Source: Oscillospiraceae bacterium
GTDB taxonomy: Bacteria; Bacillota; Clostridia; Oscillospirales; CAG-272
NCBI GenBank assembly: GCA_015064505.1
Contig: SVSB01000017.1
Span: 1-52,421 of the forward strand
DNA length: 52,421 nt
Direction: 5' to 3'
The notes under the pieces were generated by a model. The model had not been told where the DNA came from. It did not search any database and worked only from the letters and a program-made list of their open reading frames with translations. Positions 43,732-52,340 of this stretch are shown here, one piece after another. Positions within the stretch are counted from its first letter, which is position 1. Each line of letters opens with the position of its first letter. The position numbers and the translations under genes were made by a program.

Positions 43732-43760
43732 ATTTTAACACACGTGTATAAAAATAACAA
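43732..43760 (-). promoter_or_regulatory. Promoter of pepT
   Basis: TTGTTA (43,755-43,760) and TAAAAT (43,732-43,737), 17-base spacer, minus strand. An 8-bp palindrome ACACGTGT (43,740-43,747) lies in the spacer, a possible operator. Confidence 0.55.
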
Positions 43761-43778
43761 TAACAAAGATAAAAATAA

Positions 43779-43804
43779 CGGCTCCGCGTGTGATCACGGA
43801 GCCG
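43779..43804 (-). terminator. Terminator of solute-binding lipoprotein B
   Basis: CGGCTCCG and CGGAGCCG pair over 8 bp around a 10-base loop, followed on the minus strand by TTATTTTTATC. It is 15 bases past the stop of the gene. Confidence 0.82.
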
Positions 43805-43818
43805 ATAAAATTTAAATA

Positions 43819-45336
43819 TCAGTCATTGTTTGCCTTCAGAGCGTCAACCTGAGTGTTGATGTTCTTGATCTGGGCGTCTGCGGAGTTCTTGAACTTCTCA
43901 TACATAGAAGCGAAGCCGTCAGGCTGCTTGTTGTTAAGAAGTGCGGCAAGCTGAGAGTAGTAAGAACCAACGGAGAAGTAGTCGCCAAGGTCAACTACCT
44001 TGGTATCAAAGCAGATCTTAATGGAGCCTGCGGACTCTTCGTCACGGATGTGAGTACCGTTAAGGGTCTTATCATAGTATGCGGGAGTAAGAGTGGACTT
44101 GCCGAGATAGCCGAGAAGCTCAGCAATAGCGCCCGTTCTACCTGCATCCTCCTGAAGGGTGGGAACGGCAAAGAAGCATGCGTGGGTGCTTACGATTGAG
44201 CTGTAATAGCTCTCCTGATCCGCAAAGGACTTAGGCTGAGGAAGAATACCGTAATCGGTATCAAGGTTACGGAAATAATCAAGAGAGTTGAAGGAGGACA
44301 TGGTGAAGAGAGCCTGCTTGTTGATAAAGATGGTCTTCCAGTCTACGCCGCCCTTCATGCCGACCATGTTAAGAACGTAGTCGTGCATACAGATCTCGAT
44401 GAACTTGGAAACACCGGTCATATTGCGCTCGGTGTTCAGGGTAAGGGTGAGATATCCGTCCTCGTCAAGAGAAACTACCTTACCGCCGGAGCCGTGCACG
44501 GTTGCGATAACGCGGCTATCCCAAACGGTAAGACCGTACTTATCGCGGGAGTCGAGAACCTCGTCGTTATTAAGATCCTCGGAAACGTATGCAGAGTACT
44601 CGTTGAGCTTATCAAGGGTCCATTCGCCGTTATCAACAAGCTGATAAAGAACCTGGGTATCCTGGCCGATAGCTTCCTTGAACATCTCCTTGTTGAAGGC
44701 GATGCAGCAAACGAAATCGTTTACGAGCGTGGAGATATCACCGGATGCGAAGTAAAGAGAGCCTGCGATAGTGGAATCCTTAACAACGGTCTGGTCCCAC
44801 CAAGGCTTGGAGGGATCAAGATTATCAAGCTCCATAAGGTCGTAAAGGTGACCGTTTACGGTCAGCTTGGAAACGTCGTAGCTACGGGCAATGGTGAAAT
44901 CGTAGTTGGTATCACCAGCAGAATACTCTCTTGCAAGAGTGGTGTTTGCGGAGAAACCACCCGTAAAGTGCTCCTCGGTCGAAAACAGAACGCCGTAATC
45001 CTCCTCCATCTTGAGGGCGCGGAGGTATATAGCATTGCTGAATACGCTTGAGGACTCCTCGGTCTTGAACTCGTTTCTGCCGAGAGTGGTAAGACCAAGC
45101 AGAATATTGCATTCGTAATCTTCAAAATCAGCTCCCTCATATACCTCGGGGAGTATCTCGGTGGTTACGGGCTCGGTTGTCACGGGGGCTTCGGTGGTTA
45201 CGTCGCCGTTATCGGTGGTCACGTCGGTATTTGCGGGAGGATTCTTTTCGCCGCAAGACGCAAAAGCAAAAACCGATACGAGCATAAGAGCTGCCATAAG
45301 CAGGGCAACTATCTTTTTGCCGGAAAACTTTCTCAT
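43819..45336 (-). CDS. Extracellular solute-binding lipoprotein B
   Basis: A paralogue of the protein at 40,805-42,307: lipobox ASC (Cys28), Thr/Val-rich linker, then NGHLYDLMELDNLDPSKPWWDQ and ASGDISTLVNDFVCCIAFNKE. ATG 45336 is preceded by GGAGGTATAAA. At 505 residues it is typical of sugar-type ABC binding proteins. It has its own terminator and no permease or ATPase next to it, so it either uses a permease encoded elsewhere or serves as a surface receptor. Its ligand is unknown; oligosaccharide is the best guess. Confidence 0.86.
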   Translation of the reverse strand: MRKFSGKKIVALLMAALMLVSVFAFASCGEKNPPANTDVTTDNGDVTTEAPVTTEPVTTEILPEVYEGADFEDYECNILLGLTTLGRNEFKTEESSSVFSNAIYLRALKMEEDYGVLFSTEEHFTGGFSANTTLAREYSAGDTNYDFTIARSYDVSKLTVNGHLYDLMELDNLDPSKPWWDQTVVKDSTIAGSLYFASGDISTLVNDFVCCIAFNKEMFKEAIGQDTQVLYQLVDNGEWTLDKLNEYSAYVSEDLNNDEVLDSRDKYGLTVWDSRVIATVHGSGGKVVSLDEDGYLTLTLNTERNMTGVSKFIEICMHDYVLNMVGMKGGVDWKTIFINKQALFTMSSFNSLDYFRNLDTDYGILPQPKSFADQESYYSSIVSTHACFFAVPTLQEDAGRTGAIAELLGYLGKSTLTPAYYDKTLNGTHIRDEESAGSIKICFDTKVVDLGDYFSVGSYYSQLAALLNNKQPDGFASMYEKFKNSADAQIKNINTQVDALKANND

Positions 45337-45408
45337 TTTATACCTCCATAAATGTTGACGGATAAATTGTTTCCTGATCAAATCTTATCACAAAACAACC
45401 GCAAACAC

Positions 45409-45424
45409 ACAACACCTTTGTTGT
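45409..45424. promoter_or_regulatory. Possible operator dyad before solute-binding gene B
   Basis: ACAACA-CCTT-TGTTGT is a perfect 6-bp inverted pair about 75 bases upstream of ATG 45336, in the only promoter-sized gap. No regulator gene is adjacent, so this is a candidate only. The rest of the 45,337-45,546 gap shows nothing else I can support. Confidence 0.35.
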
Positions 45425-45546
45425 ACGTAATTGACTTTTTGTTCGGTTTTGCGCATTGTCACAAATAGCCGAAGGCAAACAAAAGGCCAAATCGGCATTA
45501 TGCACAAAGAAGGCGCAGTATTATTGTGATTTGTACACAACGGAGA

Positions 45547-46743
45547 TCACTCGGGTTTTGTAACGATGTTGCCCTTATCCGCCATTTCGGTGCGCAGCTT
45601 CTCCACGTTAAGCTCAGGAAGGAGCACCCCTGCCTTAACCGCCTGTGCAGCCGCAATACCGCAAGCCTCCCCCGTAAGTACCGCAACGGGAATAACTCGG
45701 CTTGCGTTCCACGCTTCACCGGTGGAGGAGATTATTCTTCCCGCCGCAAGCATATTGGGGAACTTGGAGGAGTAGAGCGTTCTGTAGGGGATCTCGTACC
45801 ACTGGGTTCTTCTGGAGGGACGGAAATCCGCAAATGCGCCGATGGCATCGTCGTATCTCGTGTACATATTCTCTTCCGTCAGCGTGAAATCACCAACGAT
45901 ACGGCGGATCGTGCGGAACTGAGGCATCATGGGAAGAGCGGTAAGCTCGCCTGCCTGTCTGTCCATTGTCTGAAGCTGGGAAATAAGTATTCTCTGACCC
46001 GTCTGTATATGCTTATTTACCTCGTCGCTGGTAACGCCCGCAATAGGATCAAATCCCTCGGGCTGACCCTTGCCCGTCATTCCGGAGCCGGATACCTTCC
46101 AGCGGCGCATTGCAAGCATCTCGGGTCTCAGCTCTTCTCCGTACTTATAGTAGTGAGAAACGAAGCTCATCCAGTTCTTTCCGTTCTCGCACTCACAGCC
46201 TGCACGGGCAAATATCTCCGCATCGCCCGTTGCATCAATAATATACTTGCAAGGGTAGTATTCACAGCCGCTTTTCGTTTCCGCAAGAATGCCTTTGCAT
46301 ATTCCGCCCTCCATCTGGGGATGGGTTGCAAGCGTATCGTATCTCACGGTAACGCCCGCGTTGTCGAGCAGCTCAAAAAGAGCGATAGCAAAAGCGTTGG
46401 GGGAAAAGTGAGTGGTGTAGCGCTTGGAAACTCCGTCACTCTCTCCCTTCTCTCTCCAATCCTTGGGAAGAGTATCCTGGCAATACTTTATAGATGCGTG
46501 CAAAAACTCCTCGCTGATTCCGCCGATAAGCTTTTTACCGTTACCGTCGCAGAGAGGCTCGTACCAGTTAATAAGTCCAATGGTGGCAAGTCCGCCGAGA
46601 AGCGCAGCCTTTTCAAGCAGAATTACCTTAACGCCTGCACGTGCGGCCGCAAGTGCGGCACCGGCACCGGCAACACCGCCGCCAATTACGGCAACGTCAT
46701 ATTCCTGCTTTACCTCGGGGGTAGGAAACTTAAAATTCAGCAT
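45547..46743 (-). CDS. FAD-dependent oxidoreductase
   Basis: A flavoprotein of the FAD_oxidored family: N-terminal dinucleotide loop DVAVIGGGVAGAGAALAAARAG, then LLEKAALLGGLATIGLINW and later YIIDATGDAEIFARAG and the C-terminal FPNMLAAGRIISSTGEAWNASRV that closes the FAD site. Family members act on sugars, polyphenols or unknown compounds; no substrate can be assigned. ATG 46743 has AGGAGAAATT before it, giving 398 residues. A hairpin terminator lies just upstream, so it is likely transcribed separately from the protease gene. No signal peptide, hence cytoplasmic. Confidence 0.87.
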   Translation of the reverse strand: MLNFKFPTPEVKQEYDVAVIGGGVAGAGAALAAARAGVKVILLEKAALLGGLATIGLINWYEPLCDGNGKKLIGGISEEFLHASIKYCQDTLPKDWREKGESDGVSKRYTTHFSPNAFAIALFELLDNAGVTVRYDTLATHPQMEGGICKGILAETKSGCEYYPCKYIIDATGDAEIFARAGCECENGKNWMSFVSHYYKYGEELRPEMLAMRRWKVSGSGMTGKGQPEGFDPIAGVTSDEVNKHIQTGQRILISQLQTMDRQAGELTALPMMPQFRTIRRIVGDFTLTEENMYTRYDDAIGAFADFRPSRRTQWYEIPYRTLYSSKFPNMLAAGRIISSTGEAWNASRVIPVAVLTGEACGIAAAQAVKAGVLLPELNVEKLRTEMADKGNIVTKPE

Positions 46744-46761
46744 AATTTCTCCTTTAATCAA

Positions 46762-46786
46762 AACAGAGGTGCGGCGCACCTCTGTT
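46762..46786 (-). terminator. Terminator of the C39-like protease gene
   Basis: A perfect 11-bp inverted repeat, AACAGAGGTGC and GCACCTCTGTT, separated by 3 bases, followed on the minus strand by TTTGATT. It is 20 bases past the protease stop. Confidence 0.8.
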
Positions 46787-46806
46787 ATTATTTCTATTCA
46801 AGTGCT

Positions 46807-48288
46807 TTAATCCGCTACGGTATAGGTTATTAGAGTCCACATATGATAATATCTGTAGTACAGCTCCTTATAGGACGTAGACTCTTCAAAGGGAACGTTG
46901 TTGCCGTCCTCGGGGTTATAGGCTGCGGGATCGCAAACGAGGAATTGATAATCGTTGGGATTCTCCGCATCGGGATTTATGCACTCGGTAACAACAATAT
47001 AATGACTGCCTCTGTAGCTGCTCTCCATACCGATGATAACACCCTCGGGATGCTTATCAAGCTGTTCCTTTATCATCTGCTTGGTAACGTAATAGTAGGT
47101 AGTGGGAGTAACAGCCTTGCCGTCAACCTTAAAGCGAGAGGTGATAAGAGACATTGCGGTATAGATAGGATCGTAGTTAAGCACGCCCTTTCCGGTGCGG
47201 CTTCCCTCGTTATATGTATTAGCAAGAGCACAGGTATAAGGGTCGGACTCAAGATTACCGGACTGACCGCTGCGGAAATCGTAGCCTTCGGTCATTCTTG
47301 CATCAAGATTACGAAGCACCATAGCTGCACAGCAAAGAGCGCAGCCCTCGTCCATCCAGTCGGTCTTGCTGTTGAAGCCGTCTATCATAAACAGCTTGTA
47401 AACGCCGTTTGCGTAGAAATAAAGATCCTTAACGGCAACTGCGTTCCAACCGCCGGTATACATATTGCACTGGCTGTACCAGGTAAATGCGTCCTTATCG
47501 GAAACGGTAACGGTACAGGAATCGGTCTTGCCCGCTACGGTTGCGGTTATTACCGCATCTCCCTCGGAAAACGCACAGTAAGAGCCGCTATCGTCCACAA
47601 TAGCTACCTTCTTGTCGGAGGAGCTCCATTCTACCTTATCGGAATATGCAGCGGGAGTAACTACTGCGTAAAGATCGTTAACACTGTACTGTTTAACCGT
47701 ATCGTAGTGCTTGTTAAGCTCAATGCTGATCTCGATCTTCTTATCGGTGAGTTCCAGCTTCCAGCGCTGTGCATCGTCAAGGGAATGCTTCTGAAGCTCG
47801 CAAAGACTGTAATAATAATGGGCAAAATTGGTCTTGGATTCGGCAAGAGAAAAGGAAGCGGCGTTGACGGGACGAAGTCTGAAGGTTCCGTCGGGATTCT
47901 TGGATATAAAGAATCTGTTGCTTTGGTCGTTTGCATTCGACTTATAGATGGAAGCGCCCTCGCCGGTACCCGCGCGGTATTCCATCATATACTCCCCCTC
48001 GTCATTCTGGGGGCAGATGGAATAGGTTCCGTCGCTGTGGGAAACGATGGCAAAATCCTGAGCGGGCACGTTACGGCGCACGTCAAGATGCATCCTTCCC
48101 TGATAATCAAATTTGTAATCAAACGCCTCAAGCAGCTTACCGCTGGATGCGTTTACGATATTGTAGATGCCGTCTGTCACAAGAGGCTCTTCCTCCTGTG
48201 CGTAGGCAACGCCCGCAAAAGGCAACACCGCCAGCATAACGGCAAGACAAAGTGCCGTAAAGCCGCTGAATTTCTTTAATAAATTCAT
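46807..48288 (-). CDS. Secreted C39-like cysteine protease with lectin and Ig-like domains
   Basis: A 493-residue exported protein. Residues 1-30 are a signal peptide (LCLAVMLAVLPFAGVAYA). Residues about 36-180 look like a ricin-B-type beta-trefoil (GIYNIVNASSGKLLEA, RFFISKNPDGTFRLRPVNA). Residues about 186-262 are a BIG2-type Ig repeat. Residues about 270-490 are a C39-type peptidase-like domain with candidate Cys316/Cys319 (GCALCCAAMVL), His429 (GSHYIVV) and Asp453 (VCDPA). Which Cys is catalytic is unclear. ATG 48288 has only a weak ribosome site; the longer frame would begin in the -35 box. It may act on peptides or peptidoglycan at the surface; the exact role is unknown. Confidence 0.78.
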   Translation of the reverse strand: MNLLKKFSGFTALCLAVMLAVLPFAGVAYAQEEEPLVTDGIYNIVNASSGKLLEAFDYKFDYQGRMHLDVRRNVPAQDFAIVSHSDGTYSICPQNDEGEYMMEYRAGTGEGASIYKSNANDQSNRFFISKNPDGTFRLRPVNAASFSLAESKTNFAHYYYSLCELQKHSLDDAQRWKLELTDKKIEISIELNKHYDTVKQYSVNDLYAVVTPAAYSDKVEWSSSDKKVAIVDDSGSYCAFSEGDAVITATVAGKTDSCTVTVSDKDAFTWYSQCNMYTGGWNAVAVKDLYFYANGVYKLFMIDGFNSKTDWMDEGCALCCAAMVLRNLDARMTEGYDFRSGQSGNLESDPYTCALANTYNEGSRTGKGVLNYDPIYTAMSLITSRFKVDGKAVTPTTYYYVTKQMIKEQLDKHPEGVIIGMESSYRGSHYIVVTECINPDAENPNDYQFLVCDPAAYNPEDGNNVPFEESTSYKELYYRYYHMWTLITYTVAD

Positions 48289-48333
48289 TATAACACCATT
48301 TTTCGGCATAGTTATACTTTTAATATTCAGCCA

Positions 48334-48363
48334 ATTATATAACAGAATCATCCCATCTGTCAA
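48334..48363 (-). promoter_or_regulatory. Promoter of the C39-like protease gene
   Basis: TTGACA (48,358-48,363) and TATAAT (48,334-48,339), spacer 18 bases, or TATATA at 16 bases. Minus strand, upstream of ATG 48288. Confidence 0.65.
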
Positions 48364-48441
48364 GGCTTTTCATGTATTTTATTGCTCACATACGCCGAAA
48401 ACGGGGCAAAAACACGTATTCTTAACCTTTTTTTGGCAAAA

Positions 48442-48471
48442 CGACCCGAAGCGGACGTACGCTTCGGGTCG
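48442..48471. terminator. Terminator after gpmI
   Basis: CGACCCGAAGCG and CGCTTCGGGTCG form a perfect 12-bp stem with a 6-base loop. Ts follow in minus-strand RNA (TTTTGCC), and A-runs precede it, so it can act on both strands. Confidence 0.88.
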
Positions 48472-48477
48472 AAAAAA

Positions 48478-50127
48478 TTAACCGATAAGTCCTTTATCCC
48501 ACATTGCGGGAGCTTCGTAGCCAAGGAGATTAACAACGGTTGCGGCAACGGCGGAAAGACCGTAGCTTCCGTCATCCTCGTTTACCTTGTAATCCTCTCT
48601 GCCGCTCTTATCGTAGATATAACAAGGCACGCGGTTAAGGGTGTGGCTGGTCTTTGCCTTGTAGCTTCCGTTCTTTGAAACCTTGGGCTCGCCCGTCTTC
48701 TTGTCAAGCTCGTACATCTCGTCCGCATTACCGTGGTCCGCAGTAATGATGGCAACGCCGCCAACCTCGTCAACGACCGCAAGAAGTCTTGCAAGCTGAA
48801 GGTCAAGTGCTTCAACGGAAACGATCGTGGCATCGATATTTCCCGTGTGACCCACCATATCGCCGTTGGGGTAGTTTACGCGGAGGAACTTATACTTGCC
48901 GCTTCTGAGAGCTTCAATAAGCTTATCGGTGATCTCGGCGCACTTCATCCAGGGGCGCTGCTCAAAGGGAACGACGTCACTCTGGACCTCTATATAAGTT
49001 TCAAGCTCGTCGGAGAACTTTCCGCTTCTGTTACCGTTCCAGAAATAAGTTACGTGGCCGTACTTCTGAGTCTCGGATATAGCAAGCACGTTCACGCCGC
49101 TTCCCGCAAGGTACTCTCCCATAGTATTGGTTATCTCGGGGGGAGCAACGAGATATCTGGAGGGGATATGAAGATCGCCGTCGTATTCAAGCATACCGGC
49201 GTATACAACCTTGGGTACGCGAACGCGGTCAAACTTGTCAAAATCGTCGCCGCTTTCAAATGCGCGGGATATCTCAAGAGAGCGGTCACCGCGGAAGTTG
49301 TAGAAAACAACGCTGTCGCCGTCGTTTATCGTACCTACGGGCTTGCCGTTCTCTGCAATAACGAACGCAGGAAGATCCTGATCTATTACGCCCGTTTCCT
49401 TGCGGTAGGTCTCTATTGCTTCCTTTGCGGATGCAAACTGTCTGCCGTCGCCGAGCACGTGAGTATGCCATCCTCTTTCAACCATACTCCAATCAGCCTC
49501 GTAGCGGTCCATGGTGATGTTCATTCTTCCGCCGCCGGACGCAATGCGTGCGTCAAAGCCGCCGTCGCAAAGAGAAGCAAGGAATTCTTCAAAAGGCTCC
49601 GTATAATCAAGGGCAGACGTCTCCCCTACGTCACGGCCGTCAAGAAGAATATGGAAGCGCACGGTCTTTACGCCTTCCTTCTTTGCCTGCTCGGTCATTG
49701 CCTTCAGGTGATCGATATGAGAGTGAACGTTACCGTCGGAGAAAAGACCGATGAAGTGCAAAACCGCACCCTCGTTCTTTGCGTTTGCGGCAATCTCCTG
49801 CCAAGCCTTGTCGGCAAACATCTTACCGGACTCAATGGAATTGGAAACGAGCTTTGCGCCCTGTGCAAATACCTGACCTGCACCGAGTGCGTTGTGTCCT
49901 ACCTCGGAGTTACCCATATCGTCGTCGGAAGGCAGACCAACGGCAGTGCCGTGTGCCTTAAGCTCCACGCAGGGGCAGGTCTTCTTCAGCATATCGAGAG
50001 TGGGGGTGTTTGCTCTCTCAACTGCGTTACCGGCATTCTTACCGCCAACGCCGATACCGTCCATAACTACACAAAGGACGGGGCCCTTTGCGCTTTCGAA
50101 TTTTTCCGATTTTTTAAGTGTCAGCAT
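48478..50127 (-). CDS. gpmI: 2,3-bisphosphoglycerate-independent phosphoglycerate mutase
   Basis: Interconverts 3- and 2-phosphoglycerate in glycolysis, using two manganese ions and a phosphoserine. The active site is visible: Asp23 (VVMDGIG), Ser74 in MGNSEVGHNALGAG, and IITADHGNADEM near the C-terminus. The length of 549 is slightly longer than the usual 510. AGAGG precedes ATG 50127, two bases after the hslO stop. It is the end of the yerC-hslO operon, with a strong terminator. Confidence 0.95.
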   Translation of the reverse strand: MLTLKKSEKFESAKGPVLCVVMDGIGVGGKNAGNAVERANTPTLDMLKKTCPCVELKAHGTAVGLPSDDDMGNSEVGHNALGAGQVFAQGAKLVSNSIESGKMFADKAWQEIAANAKNEGAVLHFIGLFSDGNVHSHIDHLKAMTEQAKKEGVKTVRFHILLDGRDVGETSALDYTEPFEEFLASLCDGGFDARIASGGGRMNITMDRYEADWSMVERGWHTHVLGDGRQFASAKEAIETYRKETGVIDQDLPAFVIAENGKPVGTINDGDSVVFYNFRGDRSLEISRAFESGDDFDKFDRVRVPKVVYAGMLEYDGDLHIPSRYLVAPPEITNTMGEYLAGSGVNVLAISETQKYGHVTYFWNGNRSGKFSDELETYIEVQSDVVPFEQRPWMKCAEITDKLIEALRSGKYKFLRVNYPNGDMVGHTGNIDATIVSVEALDLQLARLLAVVDEVGGVAIITADHGNADEMYELDKKTGEPKVSKNGSYKAKTSHTLNRVPCYIYDKSGREDYKVNEDDGSYGLSAVAATVVNLLGYEAPAMWDKGLIG

Positions 50128-50129
50128 TA

Positions 50130-51053
50130 TTAAACCTCTTCATTTTTATTATTATCAGCGAACATCTCTTCGACGTCCTCTTTTGTAAACACGTAATTGT
50201 TGCCGCAGAATCTGCAACCAACCTCAATAACGGGTTCTTTACCCTCGGCTACCGCTTCCTCAATCAGTGACAGCGCCTCTTTTTTACCGATGCTGTGTAC
50301 CGCGTTGCCCGTTCTCTCGCGTGAGCAGGTGCATTTGTATTCAACCTCTATTTCGTCAAACAGATCGTACTCTATACCGTCAAGAGCAATATCCGCAACG
50401 AAGAGATTTGCCTTATCCGATTCCGCATAACGGGAGAAAATACCCGAAATATCCGTAAGACGCTCTGCGTTCTTTTCAAGCTTTGAGATAATGGATTCAT
50501 CCGCAAAAGGAAGCAGCTGTACGATGATTCCTCCCGCACCGATGCAGTCCGCGTTCTTCCCTATCAGCACGCCGAGAGCACACAGAGTAGGGATCTGCTC
50601 GCTTTGGGCGAAATAAGCGGCAACGTCCTCCGCAATTTCTCCCGACACAAGCTCAACGGAGCCGATATGGGGCTCATTTCCGCCGCAATCGCGTATAACG
50701 CGCATCATACCGCTTCCAACAGCGGCACCCACGTCAAGCTTTCCGTTTGGTTTTGCGGGCGGATCGGCAAGCGGGTTCTCTATATATCCGCGAACGTTGC
50801 CGAGCCAGTCGGAGGAAACGATAAGCTTGCCCGCTTCCCCGTCGCCGTCAAGGGTAAGCGTAAGGGCATCGGTTTTTTCGCCAAGCATACAACCTATCAT
50901 TGAGCCAACGGTAAGCAGTCTGCCGAGAGCGGCAGATGCAGTTGGAGCCGTGCCGTGAATACGGATAGCCTCGTTGACTATATCGCGGGATTCTATTATA
51001 TGCACGCGGGCGCTTCCGTCGCGCGTCATTATTCTCGTTATCTTGGATCTCAT
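50130..51053 (-). CDS. hslO: Redox-regulated chaperone Hsp33
   Basis: A cytoplasmic holdase chaperone activated by oxidation. The N-terminal barrel (ALTLTLDGDGEAGKLIVSSD) is intact. The C-terminal redox switch has CTC (Cys241, Cys243) and CRFC (Cys280, Cys283), the four zinc ligands; the gap of 36 residues is a little longer than the usual 27-32. It starts where the methyltransferase stops (ATGA overlap). It is placed between a methyltransferase and a glycolytic gene, a mixed operon often seen in Firmicutes. Confidence 0.93.
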   Translation of the reverse strand: MRSKITRIMTRDGSARVHIIESRDIVNEAIRIHGTAPTASAALGRLLTVGSMIGCMLGEKTDALTLTLDGDGEAGKLIVSSDWLGNVRGYIENPLADPPAKPNGKLDVGAAVGSGMMRVIRDCGGNEPHIGSVELVSGEIAEDVAAYFAQSEQIPTLCALGVLIGKNADCIGAGGIIVQLLPFADESIISKLEKNAERLTDISGIFSRYAESDKANLFVADIALDGIEYDLFDEIEVEYKCTCSRERTGNAVHSIGKKEALSLIEEAVAEGKEPVIEVGCRFCGNNYVFTKEDVEEMFADNNKNEEV

Positions 51054-51823
51054 AGGAGCTCTTCTCCCTCCTCGGGTCGTTTTGCAAAATAGTAAAGCCG
51101 CTCGTCGGTATCAGCGGGGTCAGAAAAATCCGTATTTCCGAACACGCCGCAAAACTGAAGTCCGGCTTCCTTCAGCGCACGTTTTACGGTGCGCGTGGAA
51201 AAATATTTCTCTCGCTGGATCGCATCACTGCGCTCGTAGCTACCGTCCTCGCATTCCTCAAAAACCGAAAGTCGGAATTCGGCGATACCGCGCTTCGGAT
51301 CGTAAAAATTCTGCCAACCGCAGTACATTCCGTCCTCTTCAAGAATATACGCATTATCACCGTAAACATTCTCGTATTTATATTTTGAATTCAGATCAAA
51401 ATACAGGATCCCGCCGTATTCAAGATAATTCCTTGCAAGAGAAAAAACGCGAACGAGCTCCTTCGTGCTTGAAAGATGGTTAAGCGAATCAAGGCAGCAG
51501 GTTATGGCGTCTACGGTTCCGTAAAGCTCAAACTCCCGCATGTCCTGGCAAAGAAGCAAAACGTCCGAAAAGCCCTCGGCAGTTACACGCTCCCTTGCAG
51601 TATTCAGCATATTTGGCGAAATATCCGCGCCCTGCATATCAAGTCCGCGGCGCGCAAGCTCAAGGAGCATACTGCCCGTTCCGCAGCAAAGGTCAAGGGC
51701 GGTCTTCGGACGGCGCGAAAAGCGCTCTGCGCCCCGAAGGAAAAAATCTGCCATAGCCCCGTGATCAACGGAGGAGTTGATATCGTCGTATCTGCTTGCA
51801 AGAATATCGTAAATATCGCCCAT
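51050..51823 (-). CDS. Class I SAM-dependent methyltransferase
   Basis: A small-molecule methyltransferase with the SAM loop ALDLCCGTGSMLLELARRG (motif I), GADISPNML (acidic end of strand 2) and a DAITCCLDSLNHL motif IV region. The N-terminus DILASRYDDINSSVDHGAMADF is typical of Methyltransf_25-type proteins. 257 residues. Its ATG overlaps the yerC stop (TAATG) and its stop overlaps hslO (ATGA), so it is locked into this operon. The substrate is unknown. Confidence 0.9.
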   Translation of the reverse strand: MGDIYDILASRYDDINSSVDHGAMADFFLRGAERFSRRPKTALDLCCGTGSMLLELARRGLDMQGADISPNMLNTARERVTAEGFSDVLLLCQDMREFELYGTVDAITCCLDSLNHLSSTKELVRVFSLARNYLEYGGILYFDLNSKYKYENVYGDNAYILEEDGMYCGWQNFYDPKRGIAEFRLSVFEECEDGSYERSDAIQREKYFSTRTVKRALKEAGLQFCGVFGNTDFSDPADTDERLYYFAKRPEEGEELL

Positions 51824-52110
51824 TATTTCTTTTCCATTCTGCCGAGAACGGTATTATAACCGCCGTTGCCGTATTTTATGGATCGGCTGACGCGGCTGAT
51901 GGTTGCGGTGGAAAGCCCCGTTTCCGATGCTATTTGTGAGTAGATGCAATTATCGTAAAGCATCTTCGCCGCCAGCATTCTGCGGGAAAGCTCTCTTAAT
52001 TCTTCGGCGGTACAAAGATCCTCAAAAAAGCGGTAGCACTCGTCGCTGTCCTTCAAGCTGAGTATTGCCTCAAAGAGGTAATCCGTCTGCCCGTTTTTCT
52101 CAAAGCCCAT
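51823..52110 (-). CDS. YerC/TrpR-like DNA-binding regulator
   Basis: A 95-residue TrpR-superfamily protein of the YerC/YecD type: EDLCTAEELRELSRRMLAAKML, YSQIASETGLSTATISRVSR helix-turn-helix, and a GGYNTVLGRM tail. Members exist in most Firmicutes, and the regulated genes are not settled. GGGAGGG sits 6 bases before ATG 52110. It heads the operon ending with gpmI and probably regulates it. Confidence 0.92.
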   Translation of the reverse strand: MGFEKNGQTDYLFEAILSLKDSDECYRFFEDLCTAEELRELSRRMLAAKMLYDNCIYSQIASETGLSTATISRVSRSIKYGNGGYNTVLGRMEKK

Positions 52111-52143
52111 AATGCGCCCTCCCGTTTGAAGTCGTTCCTGTAT

Positions 52144-52172
52144 ATTTTAATACATTCGCAAACTAAAGTAAA
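52144..52172 (-). promoter_or_regulatory. Possible promoter of the yerC-gpmI operon
   Basis: TTTACT (52,167-52,172) and TAAAAT (52,144-52,149), 17-base spacer on the minus strand, upstream of ATG 52110. The -35 is weak. Confidence 0.45.
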
Positions 52173-52270
52173 GAGGTTTGGATAATTTTGCTGTAAAATT
52201 AAAGGTACGGAAAGAAAAACGGGTCGACAGAGGGTGTGTTCCAATAAGACAGTATAATAAGTTTTGGGTA

Positions 52271-52294
52271 AACGGCATGATTCGTCATGCCGTT
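52271..52294. terminator. Hairpin with TTCG loop
   Basis: AACGGCATGA and TCATGCCGTT pair over a perfect 10 bp around a TTCG tetraloop. Ts follow on the plus strand (CCGTTTC). It probably belongs to a gene beyond the right edge. Confidence 0.65.
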
Positions 52295-52309
52295 TCAGTC
52301 TGTCGAAAA

Positions 52310-52340
52310 ACGCCCATCACGCGAGAGCGATGGTGGGCGT
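52310..52340. terminator. Second hairpin and T-run at right edge
   Basis: ACGCCCATCA pairs with TGGTGGGCGT (10 bp with one G-U), flanked by A5 and T5 runs, so it is an intrinsic terminator on either strand. Minus-strand transcription from beyond the window would meet this first and the TTCG hairpin next. Confidence 0.75.

Noticed and set aside
46843..50133. Plus-strand frames of 478 and 466 codons opposite the C39-like protease and gpmI
   Set aside because: Both real strands hold catalytic motifs; the plus frames are antisense by-products of codon bias.
52053..52244. 63-codon frame upstream of yerC
   Set aside because: No ribosome site, overlaps the yerC start, promoter-like content.
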